Shown: positions 25,139 through 32,648, counted from the stretch's first letter. The stretch is DNA of 57,350 nt from JBHEMT01 sp046262435 (GCA_046262435.1 JBHEMT010000117.1:1-57350); one strand, 5' to 3'. The notes: generated from the letters alone by a model not told the origin. A program made the numbers and translations.

Positions 25139-26107
25139 ATGACCCCCCGTCCGGCGCGTGCCTTCCGCGGGCTCAGCGTGGTCACCGTGGCGGTGACCTA
25201 CCTGCTGATCGTGTGGGGTGGGGTGGTGCGGGTGTCCGGAAGCGGCCTTGGCTGTGGCACCCGGGATGACTGGCCGCTGTGTCACGGCGGCCTCCTGCCC
25301 CCGCTGGAGCAGACCGCGCTGATCGAGTTCACCCATCGCTGGCTGGCCGCGATGTCCACCGCGCTGGTGCTCGGTCTTGGGGTGTACGCCTTCGCGCGCT
25401 ACCGCTCATTGCGCCCCGTGCGCCGGGCCATGGCGGTGGTCTGGGCACTGTTTGTGGTGCAGATCGTGCTGGGCGCGATCACGGTAAAGCTCAAGCTTCC
25501 CGGCTACGTGATCATGGTGCACCTGGCCAATGCACTGGTGCTGCTCGCTGCGCTGGTCTACGTCGCGGTGGTGGCCAACACCTCCGGAACCGCACATCCT
25601 CTGCGTGCCCGGTCGAGCGGCCGGGTTGGAATCATCGCGCTGGCGGCAGCCGCGACCTACGCGCTGGTACTCAGCGGCGCCCTGGTGGTGGCCAACGGCG
25701 CCGGTGGGGCGTGCTCCGCGTGGCCGCTCTGCGGCAACGGCTTTCAGCTCTCCGCGGGCCAGGCCGCGACGCTCAACATCGGCCATCGCGTCGTGGCCGG
25801 GCTGGTCGTTCTGCTTGTCGCGCGCGCGCTGCTGGTGACCCGCCGCAGTCATCCAGGGCGACCGGGGATGCGCGCCGCCACCGGGCTCGCGGGGCTGCTG
25901 CTGGTCGCCCAGGTGGGCGCCGGCGCCGCGCTCGTCGAGCTTCGCCTTCCGCCGGCGGCGCGCGGAGTCCACCTGGCCCTGGCCAGTGCGCTGTGGGCGA
26001 CGGTGGTCCTGGTGGCGCTGCTCAGCCGAACCGGTGAGGCCGCGAGGACGGAGAACGAGGTCGCGCCCGCTGGCTCGCTGCGCCGTCGCACCGGCGCGGT
26101 CGCCTGA
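25139..26107 (+). CDS. ctaA: Haem A synthase (CtaA/COX15)
   Basis: An eight-helix membrane enzyme of 322 residues that oxidises haem O to haem A. The duplicated four-helix bundle is visible, with conserved histidines in FTHRWLAA, VHLANA, GHRVVAG and GVHLALA. Two extracytoplasmic cysteine pairs are present: CGTRDDWPLC in the first half and CSAWPLC in the second, as in Gram-positive CtaA. The stop overlaps the ctaB start by one base, so haem A synthesis genes are translated together. Confidence 0.94.
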   Translation: MTPRPARAFRGLSVVTVAVTYLLIVWGGVVRVSGSGLGCGTRDDWPLCHGGLLPPLEQTALIEFTHRWLAAMSTALVLGLGVYAFARYRSLRPVRRAMAVVWALFVVQIVLGAITVKLKLPGYVIMVHLANALVLLAALVYVAVVANTSGTAHPLRARSSGRVGIIALAAAATYALVLSGALVVANGAGGACSAWPLCGNGFQLSAGQAATLNIGHRVVAGLVVLLVARALLVTRRSHPGRPGMRAATGLAGLLLVAQVGAGAALVELRLPPAARGVHLALASALWATVVLVALLSRTGEAARTENEVAPAGSLRRRTGAVA

Positions 26108-27015
26108 TGAGCGTCGCCGCGCAGCTGCACCTTGCCCTGCACCGCGGTGCCGCCGCCGTGATCAGGGACTACGTCGCGTTGACCAAGCCGCGGGTGATCC
26201 TCCTGCTCGAGGTGACCACGCTGTTCGCCATGATCGTGGCCAGGCACGGCTGGCCGGGGACCGAGCTGGTGGTCGCCACCCTGGCCGGGGGATGGCTGGC
26301 GGCGTCCGGCGCCAACGCGATCAACCAGTGGTACGACCGCGATATCGATGCGGCGATGCTTCGCACGCGGGGTCGCCCGGTGCCCGGCGGCCGGATTGAG
26401 CCGCACAGTGCGCTGGTCTTCGGTGTGGCACTGGCCCTCGGCGCCTTCGTCGTGCTTTTCCTGTTCGCCAACCTGCTCGCCGCCGTCCTGGCCGAGATCG
26501 CGCTCCTCTTCTACGTTCTCGTCTACACGATGTGGTTGAAGCGCACCTCGGCACAGAACATCGTGATCGGCGGCGCCGCGGGAGCACTGCCCCCGGCGGT
26601 GGGCTGGGCGGCGGCCACCGGGGGGCTCGACCTCACCGCGCTCTACCTGGTCTCGATCATCTTCTTCTGGACGCCGCCCCACTTCTGGGCCCTCGCCCTG
26701 CTGATGCGTGACGACTACCAGCGCGCCGACGTGCCCATGCTTCCGGTGGTGGCGGGGGGTCATCGCACCCGCCAGCAGATCTGGCTGTTCACCGTGGTGC
26801 TCACCGTGGTCACCGCGCTGCCCTTTGTCGCCGGCCTTTTCGGGCTGGTCTACCTGGCCGGCGCCGCGGCGCTCGACGGAGCATTCCTGGCGGGCAGCTT
26901 CGCGCTCCTCCTCCGGCCTTCGGCCGCGGCGACCAGGCGTCTTTTTCACTACTCTCTGCTGTATCTGGCGGCGCTCTTCGCCGTGATGGCTGCCGACCGG
27001 ATGGTCGCCGGCTGA
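26107..27015 (+). CDS. ctaB: Protohaem IX farnesyltransferase (CtaB/COX10)
   Basis: A UbiA-superfamily membrane prenyltransferase of 302 residues that converts haem B to haem O. The first Asp-rich motif is NQWYDRDID (N73, D77, D81), and the second prenyl-diphosphate region is in RDDYQRADVPMLP. FFWTPPHFWALAL is a family hallmark. Nine hydrophobic helices are visible. It overlaps ctaA by one base and, with it, supplies the haem A needed by subunit I. Confidence 0.96.
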   Translation: MSVAAQLHLALHRGAAAVIRDYVALTKPRVILLLEVTTLFAMIVARHGWPGTELVVATLAGGWLAASGANAINQWYDRDIDAAMLRTRGRPVPGGRIEPHSALVFGVALALGAFVVLFLFANLLAAVLAEIALLFYVLVYTMWLKRTSAQNIVIGGAAGALPPAVGWAAATGGLDLTALYLVSIIFFWTPPHFWALALLMRDDYQRADVPMLPVVAGGHRTRQQIWLFTVVLTVVTALPFVAGLFGLVYLAGAAALDGAFLAGSFALLLRPSAAATRRLFHYSLLYLAALFAVMAADRMVAG

Positions 27016-27030
27016 CCTGGAGGAACTCTG

Positions 27031-27147
27031 ATGGACCGCAAGCTGGCGCGTCGCAACATCCAGTTCGGGGTGGCGATGTTCGTGCTGCTCTTTGCGATGG
27101 TTGCGGGGACCTTCGCCTACGCCTACATCTACCTTGCCAATGTCTGA
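27031..27147 (+). CDS. 38-residue single-helix membrane microprotein in the oxidase operon
   Basis: The frame runs from ATG 27031 to TGA 27145-27147 and encodes MDRKLARRNIQFG followed by one helix (VAMFVLLFAMVAGTFAYAY) and IYLANV. A good ribosome site GGAGG lies 8 bases upstream. Its end overlaps the next gene by 8 bases, which supports real translation. It is probably a small structural subunit or assembly factor of the oxidase. Confidence 0.78.
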   Translation: MDRKLARRNIQFGVAMFVLLFAMVAGTFAYAYIYLANV

Positions 27148-27454
27148 GGCCTCCGACCGCAGCATCGCGGCCCGCCCCGGGCGGCGCACCGTCGAGGAGC
27201 CTCCCGGGGGCCTGGGTCATGACGGCCAGGGCGATGGCCACGGCGGCCACGGTTCCGGACCGGAGGAGATCCACCTTCCGCCCAACAGCTGGGTGCCGAT
27301 CTCGGTGGCCCTGGCGCTGACCGTCCTGTTCATCGGGTTTCTGCAGGAGCGGCCGTTCAACTACCTGGTCTGCCTCATCGGGGGCGCGTGGCTGGTGGCG
27401 TCGCTGGTCGGCTGGTACACCGGTGCGAGAAGCGAGTACCGCGAGCTCCACTGA
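27140..27454 (+). CDS. Cytochrome oxidase subunit IV-like two-helix protein with His/Gly-rich N-terminus
   Basis: A 104-residue protein with two helices (VPISVALALTVLFIGFL and YLVCLIGGAWLVASLVGW) joined by a short loop QERPFN. This is the topology of small bacterial oxidase subunit IV proteins. The N-terminus contains GHDGQGDGHGGHGSGPEE, a His/Asp/Gly-rich stretch that could bind copper or another metal. ATG 27140 is inside the end of the previous gene (8-base overlap). No subunit III gene is found on either side. Confidence 0.75.
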   Translation: MSEASDRSIAARPGRRTVEEPPGGLGHDGQGDGHGGHGSGPEEIHLPPNSWVPISVALALTVLFIGFLQERPFNYLVCLIGGAWLVASLVGWYTGARSEYRELH

Positions 27455-27508
27455 CCCGCCTGCCTTTCCGCCGGCCCGCTGCGCCGCGCACGGCCCGAGG
27501 CTCGAGCC

Positions 27509-28357
27509 ATGACCGGTGACGCACGGCTGAGCTGGACCGACTGGGGCTTCGAGCCCACCGTCACCCTGGGCCTGCTGGTTATGGTCGGGGCATATGTCCT
27601 GGCATGGCGCCGTGGCTGGCTCTCCCGCGCCGACGACACCACGCCGTGGTCGCTGCCCAGCGGTGCCCGACCGTGGTTCCTCGGCCTCGGCATCGCGGTG
27701 GCCTACATTGCGCTGCAGTCACCGATCGACCGCGGTGGAGACGAGTACCTGCTCAGCCTGCACATGGTGCAGCACCTGCTGCTGATGATGGTGGCGCCGC
27801 CGCTGGCATTGCTCGGAATCTGCGGAGCGCGCTCTCTGAGCGCCGAGGTTGCCCCTGGGGTGCGCCGGTGGGCCACCCGGCTGACCCGCGTCTGGCCGGC
27901 CACGCTGCTCTTCAACGCGGTGTTGCTGGTCTGGCACTTCCCACTGTTCTACGACGCAACCCTCAGCACCAACCCCATCCACATCTTCGAGCACATCACC
28001 TTCGTCGCCGTGGGCGTGATCTTCTGGTGGCCCATCGTCGACCCCCTGCGCGGTCCGGCAACGCGAGCGGTGAGCCCGCTGGAGAAGATCGCCATGCTCG
28101 GTGTCGCCGGGGTGCCCCCCACCCTGCTCGGCTTCGTCATGGTGATGGCCGCGCACCCGCTCTACGGCTTCTACGGCAGGGCCGAGCGGCTCTGGGGGCT
28201 CACCGCGGTGGGTGACCAGCAGGTGGCCGGGATCATCATGTTCGGACTTGGCAACATCATCTACTTCGTGGCCATCTCGGTCATCTTCGTTCGGATGTTC
28301 GCCAGTCCCGAGGACGACGAGCGTGCGGCCGCCGCGGCGCCCGCAACCCACGCCTGA
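27509..28357 (+). CDS. ctaG: Cytochrome c oxidase assembly factor CtaG (caa3_CtaG)
   Basis: A 282-residue integral membrane protein with about seven helices, of the Bacillus caa3_CtaG type, needed for building the CuB/CuA sites. Recognisable parts are LQSPIDRGGDEYLLSLHMVQHLLLM split over helix 2-3, LVWHFPLFYDA, and FEHITFVAVGVIFWWPI, with conserved His residues that could bind copper. It ends the oxidase operon. The 122 bases after its stop contain the cupredoxin promoter region. Confidence 0.9.
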   Translation: MTGDARLSWTDWGFEPTVTLGLLVMVGAYVLAWRRGWLSRADDTTPWSLPSGARPWFLGLGIAVAYIALQSPIDRGGDEYLLSLHMVQHLLLMMVAPPLALLGICGARSLSAEVAPGVRRWATRLTRVWPATLLFNAVLLVWHFPLFYDATLSTNPIHIFEHITFVAVGVIFWWPIVDPLRGPATRAVSPLEKIAMLGVAGVPPTLLGFVMVMAAHPLYGFYGRAERLWGLTAVGDQQVAGIIMFGLGNIIYFVAISVIFVRMFASPEDDERAAAAAPATHA

Positions 28358-28392
28358 GGCTGCCTCCCGGCCCCGTTCAGGCCCGCGTTGTA

Positions 28393-28419
28393 TAGGGCAA
28401 ATACCCTACGATCGAGGGT
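28393..28419. promoter_or_regulatory. Overlapping inverted repeats around the -10 of the cupredoxin gene
   Basis: Two inverted repeats share one arm: TAGGG-N6-CCCTA (28393-28408) and ACCCT-N7-AGGGT (28403-28419). The presumed -10 TACGAT (28407-28412) lies inside the second. A/T-flanked CCC...GGG palindromes over a -10 are typical of copper-sensing repressors such as CsoR. That assignment is inference, and no repressor gene is nearby. Confidence 0.5.
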
Positions 28420-28485
28420 GTCAAGGTTGAGCCTCCGACCGGACAGCTTGCCCCCAGCGGGCGCCGGGGGAGGCGGAGGATGTCA

Positions 28486-28914
28486 ATGAGAAAAGTGGCG
28501 ATGGCGCTCGCGGGAATCGGTCTTGTGGCGGGCCTCAGTGCATGCGGCGACAAGACCCCGACGGGAGCAGACGGCAACGGTGGCGCGGCTGCCGGCGGTG
28601 GCGGCGGCGGTGGCGGCGGCGGCGGCTCGATCGGCACCGGTGGTAAGAGCCTGGGCACGGCCAAGGTCACCCTCAAGGCGACCGACGCCGACATGTTCGA
28701 TCCCAAGACCACGAATGCGGCCGTCGGGGACGTGGTCGAGTGGGACAACAGCGGCTCACAGGCCCACAACATCACCTTCGCCGACGACCAGAACGTTGGT
28801 GACCAGTCCTTCAGCGGCGGCGACAAGTGGCAAATCAAGTTCACCAAGGCGGGTACCTACAAGTACCAGTGCACCATCCATCCCGGAATGGAAGGCGAGA
28901 TCGTCATCAAGTAG
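28486..28914 (+). CDS. Lipoprotein cupredoxin (plastocyanin-like)
   Basis: A 142-residue blue-copper protein exported as a lipoprotein. The lipobox LSAC puts the lipidated Cys at residue 20. A poly-Gly linker of about 25 residues follows, then the cupredoxin domain with type 1 copper ligands His (AHNITF) and Cys, His, Met (CTIHPGM). Two in-frame ATGs exist. GGAGG (28475-28479) abuts ATG 28480 directly but is 6 bases from ATG 28486, so the latter is preferred. It likely carries electrons to or from the adjacent respiratory chain. The 3' end overlaps birA by 8 bases, convergently. Confidence 0.9.
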   Translation: MRKVAMALAGIGLVAGLSACGDKTPTGADGNGGAAAGGGGGGGGGGGSIGTGGKSLGTAKVTLKATDADMFDPKTTNAAVGDVVEWDNSGSQAHNITFADDQNVGDQSFSGGDKWQIKFTKAGTYKYQCTIHPGMEGEIVIK

Positions 28915-29830
28915 GACGATCTGGCGCACGCCCCGGGGGGACCGCGACGGCCCCCCCGGGCTCGCTCGACTCGGTGGCCGTCCGCCTCAAGCGACCTGCG
29001 GGCGAGATGTCCGGGCCTGAGGTGGGGTCACTCGCCTCGGGCACCAGATGAACGTCGCCGGCGACGAGGCGCACCTGCCCCTCAGCCGTGTCGACCAGCA
29101 GGGCCCCGCCTGGGTCGATGTCGACGGCCACGCCCCGGACCGATCCCGGGGCTGTGCCCGCAGTCACCGGTGACCCGAGGCCCACGGCGTGAGCTCGCCA
29201 GGCATCGAGCAGCGCCGCGGACCCCTCGGCCTCGCAGCGGCGCAGCCAGAGGGCAAGCGCAGCGAGCCAGCTGCCCAGCAGCTCGTCCCACGTCGGAAGA
29301 GCGGGCGCGACCCGGTGCAGGCTGGCTCCGCAGCTCCCCGCGGGGAAGGCGTCGCTGCGCAGGTTGAGTCCCAGCCCGACGATGACGGCATCGCGTCCGC
29401 GTGCGGCGGGTTCGACCTCGGCGAGGAGCCCGGCGAGCTTGGCCCCGTCCACGAGGACGTCGTTCGGCCACTTCAGGCCCACGACGAGTCCGGCCACCTC
29501 GGCGAGGGCGTCAGCCACCGCAACGCCGGCAAGCAGCGGTACGACCGGCAGCACGACCCGGTCGGGGCGAAGCAACAGCGACACCAGCAGTGAGCTTCCT
29601 GCGGCGGCGGACCAGCGCCGTCCCTGGCGGCCACGTCCGGCTGTCTGCTCGCCGGCCACGCAGCAGTAGCCGGCCTCGGCACCGCCGCGGGCCCGCGACC
29701 GGACCCGGTCCTGCGTGCTGGGAGTGCGCGCCACGGCCTCCAGCTGGAACGCGGGGAAAGCCCCCCTTCCTGCGGCGAGGAGCCGGGCGCGACGCTCCGG
29801 GGTGAGCGCGGTCGGCTGCTGCATGGTCAT
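28907..29830 (-). CDS. birA: Biotin-[acetyl-CoA carboxylase] ligase
   Basis: A 307-residue biotin protein ligase of the short class, lacking the DNA-binding domain of E. coli BirA. The biotinyl-AMP loop is GRGRQGRRW, the biotin-site strand is KWPNDVLVDGAKLAG, and VIVGLGLNLRS follows. A small SH3-like C-terminal domain (VRGVAVDIDPGGALLVDT) precedes a low-complexity Pro/Arg tail. It presumably loads biotin onto the acetyl-CoA carboxylase carrier protein; accA and accD are 17 kb away. ATG 29830 and ATG 29824 are both possible. Confidence 0.92.
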   Translation of the reverse strand: MTMQQPTALTPERRARLLAAGRGAFPAFQLEAVARTPSTQDRVRSRARGGAEAGYCCVAGEQTAGRGRQGRRWSAAAGSSLLVSLLLRPDRVVLPVVPLLAGVAVADALAEVAGLVVGLKWPNDVLVDGAKLAGLLAEVEPAARGRDAVIVGLGLNLRSDAFPAGSCGASLHRVAPALPTWDELLGSWLAALALWLRRCEAEGSAALLDAWRAHAVGLGSPVTAGTAPGSVRGVAVDIDPGGALLVDTAEGQVRLVAGDVHLVPEASDPTSGPDISPAGRLRRTATESSEPGGAVAVPPGRAPDRPT

Positions 29831-29840
29831 GGCGGAGGCG

Positions 29841-29913
29841 TACGCCCGGAGGGACTTGAACCCCCGCTCCCGGCTCCGGAGGCCGGTGCTCTATCCAACT
29901 GAGCTACGGGCGC
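29841..29913 (-). tRNA. tRNA-Arg (anticodon CCG)
   Basis: The minus strand folds into a full cloverleaf of 73 bases: acceptor GCGCCCG/CGGGCGT, D arm GCTC/GAGC, anticodon stem CCGGC/GCCGG with loop CTCCGGA (anticodon CCG), and T arm GGGGG-TTCAAGT-CCCTC. The discriminator is A, and CCA is not encoded. The first acceptor pair is G-U rather than G-C, and the variable loop is only four bases. Confidence 0.95.
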
Positions 29914-29925
29914 GCAGTTCCGGCG

Positions 29926-29931
29926 AGTATA
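29926..29931 (-). promoter_or_regulatory. -10 box TATACT upstream of tRNA-Arg
   Basis: A consensus-like TATACT on the minus strand lies 12 bases before the mature tRNA 5' end, consistent with a 5-6-base primary leader trimmed by RNase P. No -35 match is clear. Confidence 0.55.
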
Positions 29932-30020
29932 CGCCGCTCCCGGCGTCGCCCCTCTGCGCAGGGTCGCCGGCCGCGCGCCGTTGCGAGCACGTCACCGTGA
30001 ACCGGCAGGAGATCTCTCCA

Positions 30021-30917
30021 TCACCACCACTCGAAGGGTCGCCCCTCCCATGGGTCGAGCCGGGGGTAGACCGGGCGCCTGACCAGCGCTTCCAGTCGAC
30101 GCTCGAAGGCGATGACCTCGCTGCCGTGCAGCAGCCGCCGGAGGTGCCGGCGAAGTCCGGCGCGGCGGTGGGCGTCGCCTGCCAGCGCAGCCATCGCGCT
30201 GCTGACCGCATCGGGGAAAGGGGCCCCACCCAGCTCAAGCAGCACGGTGCGCTGGCGCGGCGAGGCGAGGAAGGACAGCGCGTTGTCGATGGCGAAGACA
30301 CCCGTGCCGGCGACGAGGAGGTGAGCGCTCTTGCGGTCGGCATTGTTGAGCACCACGTCGAGTGCCGCAATGCTGCGCAGGGCAGGGTCCAGGGCGCGCT
30401 GCTCATCGGTGTCGAGGCGTCGGTCGATCACGTCGATGAACTGCTGTACCGATCCGGGACCCAGTGGACCATCGCGCAGGGTGGTGGGGGGCACGTGGCC
30501 AAGCTCGAGTGCGGCGTCGGCGATGTAGGCTGCCGCCTCGCGCAGGTGCAGTGTGCCGGTGGGAAAGTCCCAGAGCGGACGCTCCCCGCGCATCGGCTTG
30601 TAGATCGCTCGCAGGGGCCGGGACGGGTCCACCGGGTCCCTTGCCGCCAGCTCGAGCAGGAAGACGGCATTGCTCGAGTACACCACCCGCCCGATTCCGG
30701 TGATCTCGGCCCCACGCAGCTGGCGAAGCGTCTCCGCATGCCGCGGGGCTCCGCCTTCGTCCGCAGCCACCGCCATGGCCCCGTTGAAGCGACGTCGGGC
30801 GGCGCCCTCCGCCTGCTCGCGCCCCGCCTCCGCCTCCTCGAGGCGCAGGCGGCGGGCCCCCTCGAGCTCGCGCCGCCGCCGCTGGCGGGCGCTCCCGTCA
30901 GGCGGCTCCCCGGCCAC
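30021..30917 (-). CDS. SCO1664-family protein (PI3/4-kinase-like fold)
   Basis: Resembles the conserved actinobacterial SCO1664 family, which has a phosphatidylinositol-kinase-like fold but no proven activity. Recognisable blocks are VVYSSNAVFLLEL, AIYKPMRGERPLWDFP (with the presumed ATP-binding Lys), LREAAAYIADAALELG, VLNNADRKSAHLL (catalytic-loop-like Asn-Asp-Arg) and FAIDNALSFL. Residues 10-45 are Arg/Glu-rich and may be disordered. GTG 30917, 8 bases after the stop of the upstream membrane gene, is assumed. An internal ATG at MAVAADEGG (about residue 47) is an alternative that would fit family length better. Confidence 0.8.
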   Translation of the reverse strand: MAGEPPDGSARQRRRRELEGARRLRLEEAEAGREQAEGAARRRFNGAMAVAADEGGAPRHAETLRQLRGAEITGIGRVVYSSNAVFLLELAARDPVDPSRPLRAIYKPMRGERPLWDFPTGTLHLREAAAYIADAALELGHVPPTTLRDGPLGPGSVQQFIDVIDRRLDTDEQRALDPALRSIAALDVVLNNADRKSAHLLVAGTGVFAIDNALSFLASPRQRTVLLELGGAPFPDAVSSAMAALAGDAHRRAGLRRHLRRLLHGSEVIAFERRLEALVRRPVYPRLDPWEGRPFEWW

Positions 30918-30925
30918 CGCTGCGG

Positions 30926-31297
30926 TCAGCTCTCGTCGCTGCGACGGGTGATCAGCAGCACCACGCCGGTGGCGAGCAGCGCGGGAACGCCGAGCACAAG
31001 CCCGGCCACCTCGATTCCCCGCAGCGAGGCGTTGCCGAGAGCGACGATACCGATCAGCACCGCCACCACGATCACCGCAAGCCCCACCGCGAACGAGCGC
31101 CATTCACGCGGTTGCCGGCGGACCGGCTCCGCCTCGTCCGCCGAGCGCTCGGCGCGCATCAGGTCGCTGAGGCGGCGGGGGGGGCTGGGTTCGGGAAGGT
31201 CCGGCCTGCCCAGGTCCGCCCACCACGAGGGTGGCGTGGAGTCCGGGTGGCGGTCGGGTGTCCTGCCCTGGGTGGGACGCGGAAACTCGTCTGACAT
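30926..31297 (-). CDS. Two-helix membrane protein of unknown function
   Basis: A 123-residue protein with a Pro/Arg/Asp-rich soluble N-terminus (residues 1-66, includes PSWWADLGRPDLP) followed by two helices (FAVGLAVIVVAVLIGIVAL and VAGLVLGVPALLATGVVLLI) and a short charged tail. I recognise no family. It is transcribed ahead of the SCO1664-like gene with 8 bases between them, so the two are probably co-expressed. It diverges from the glycosylase gene, with 117 bases between the starts. Confidence 0.72.
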   Translation of the reverse strand: MSDEFPRPTQGRTPDRHPDSTPPSWWADLGRPDLPEPSPPRRLSDLMRAERSADEAEPVRRQPREWRSFAVGLAVIVVAVLIGIVALGNASLRGIEVAGLVLGVPALLATGVVLLITRRSDES

Positions 31298-31402
31298 TGC
31301 TCGCTTGACGAATGGCGGCTGCAGTGGGCGCTCCGCCGGCGTCAGCGTTGGAGGGAGGGCGGCTCGACCGATGATACGCGCGGGTGCCGATCGCGGCGAC
31401 CG

Positions 31403-31408
31403 TAGAAT
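31403..31408 (+). promoter_or_regulatory. -10 box TAGAAT of the glycosylase gene, probable leaderless start
   Basis: TAGAAT is followed by CGCGGG and then ATG 31415. The 6-base gap leaves no room for a leader or ribosome site. Confidence 0.65.
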
Positions 31409-31414
31409 CGCGGG

Positions 31415-32101
31415 ATGCCACGGCGGGGCCGAGTGGGCACAACGGGCGCCACCCCGGGGCCACCGCCGCTGGAGGCGCACGCCCGCGCTCACCGCGCCTG
31501 CACCCGCTGCTGCGCCGCCGGTTTGCTTCCCCGCGCCCACCCCGTCTTCTCGCTGGTGGCGGGCGCCAGGGTGCTGCTCGTCGGCCAGGCACCTGGCCCG
31601 GTCGAGGATGACGTCACCAGGCCCTTCGCCGGACGCGCGGGCCACCAGCTGATGCGCTGGTTCGAGCGTGCCGGGCTCGGTGACGAAGCCCGGGTCCGCC
31701 GGCGCATCGCCTTCACCTCCATGACCACCTGCTTCCCCGGGCGCAACCGGGCAGGCACCGGCGACCGGCGGCCAAGCGGTACCGAGGTCCGGCTCTGCTC
31801 GACCTGGCTGGACGGTGACCTCAGTCTCCTCAAACCCCCGCTGGTGCTCGCCGTGGGTGGCCTGGCGCACTCGCGCTTCATGCCGGGGCGCCGCCTCGAC
31901 GAGCTGGTCGGCCGGGTGTTCGATGGGGACGGCGGGGCGGTCGCCGAGCCCTGGCCGGGCGCGGGCCGGTTGGTGCTGCCGCTCCCGCATCCCTCGGGTC
32001 AGAGCCGCTGGCTCAACGACCCGACCCGGGTGAATCTCCTCAACAACGCCCTGGAGCGGCTCACCTCGTTGGTGGAGTGGGCGGAGGCGTGCCCGGAATG
32101 A
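31415..32101 (+). CDS. Uracil-DNA glycosylase-superfamily protein with FeS-type cysteines
   Basis: A 228-residue member of the UDG superfamily, nearest to the iron-sulfur families 4/5. The active-site motif is VGQAPGPVEDD with RPFAGRAGHQLMRWF, and the C-terminal motif is PLPHPSGQSRWLNDP. Cysteines at 29, 32, 33, 106 and 128 are placed as in the four-Cys cluster of family 4 enzymes (CTRC, CFPGRN, RLCSTW). It would excise uracil from DNA, relevant in a very GC-rich genome. The substrate range and exact family are uncertain because GQAPG differs from the family 4 GEAPG motif. Confidence 0.85.
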   Translation: MPRRGRVGTTGATPGPPPLEAHARAHRACTRCCAAGLLPRAHPVFSLVAGARVLLVGQAPGPVEDDVTRPFAGRAGHQLMRWFERAGLGDEARVRRRIAFTSMTTCFPGRNRAGTGDRRPSGTEVRLCSTWLDGDLSLLKPPLVLAVGGLAHSRFMPGRRLDELVGRVFDGDGGAVAEPWPGAGRLVLPLPHPSGQSRWLNDPTRVNLLNNALERLTSLVEWAEACPE

Positions 32102-32147
32102 ACGCCGGGCCGCTGCTATGCTGTGCCGGCTCGACGACGGGTCAATG

Positions 32148-32648
32148 CCTCACGAGATAGGGTCCACCGTGTCCGAAACCAGGGAGCCGGAGGTCGCCAC
32201 CCCACAGACCGCGGTGGCTGCCAAGAACGCGGAGGACATCCTCGAGCGCATCTTCACGCCGCGGCCGAAGGCCACTCCTGCCGAGCAGGCCGAACGGGCT
32301 CTGCGCCGCCCCAAGGACCTGATCTACGTAGCTCTCGGGAACCGCCACTTCTTCTGGCGCGCGCACATCACCAAGTTCGTGCTTGACGAGGGGGCAGTAC
32401 CGATCTGCCCGCAGATGCTGTTCGACTACTACCTCCTGCACACGGTGCCCAAGGAGGTGGTGCGCGAGGCCTTCAACAACCTGATCGTGCGCTGCGACCA
32501 GATGTGGGTGTTCGGTCCCATGTCCCTCGGGGTGAAGGTGCAGATCGGAATCGCAAAACGGCTGCGCAAGCCGGTCCGGTACTACGACATCTCCGACCTG
32601 CCGTACCGGCTGGTGAGCGTGCCCGAGTCGCTCGCGCGCGAGGAGTAG
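32148..32648 (+). CDS. Unknown protein, possibly nucleoside deoxyribosyltransferase-like fold
   Basis: A 166-residue soluble protein. After a low-complexity N-terminus the core reads PKDLIYVALGNRHFFWRAHI, FVLDEGAVPICPQMLFDYY, and CDQMWVFGPMSLGVKVQI. The pattern (strand-helix with an N-terminal substrate pocket, a conserved acidic-Tyr stretch and a D.MWVFG strand) resembles the nucleoside 2-deoxyribosyltransferase/DUF4406 group, but I am not certain. Three starts are possible: ATG 32118 overlaps a TATGCT -10 box and is unlikely, ATG 32148 is used here, and GTG 32169 lies 5 bases after a TAGGGT box. Confidence 0.75.
   Translation, partial: PHEIGSTVSETREPEVATPQTAVAAKNAEDILERIFTPRPKATPAEQAERALRRPKDLIYVALGNRHFFWRAHITKFVLDEGAVPICPQMLFDYYLLHTVPKEVVREAFNNLIVRCDQMWVFGPMSLGVKVQIGIAKRLRKPVRYYDISDLPYRLVSVPESLAREE

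Noticed and set aside
28570..28626. GGC/GGT-rich tract resembling a microsatellite
   Set aside because: It is in frame and encodes the poly-Gly linker between lipobox and cupredoxin domain, a usual feature of exported lipoproteins.
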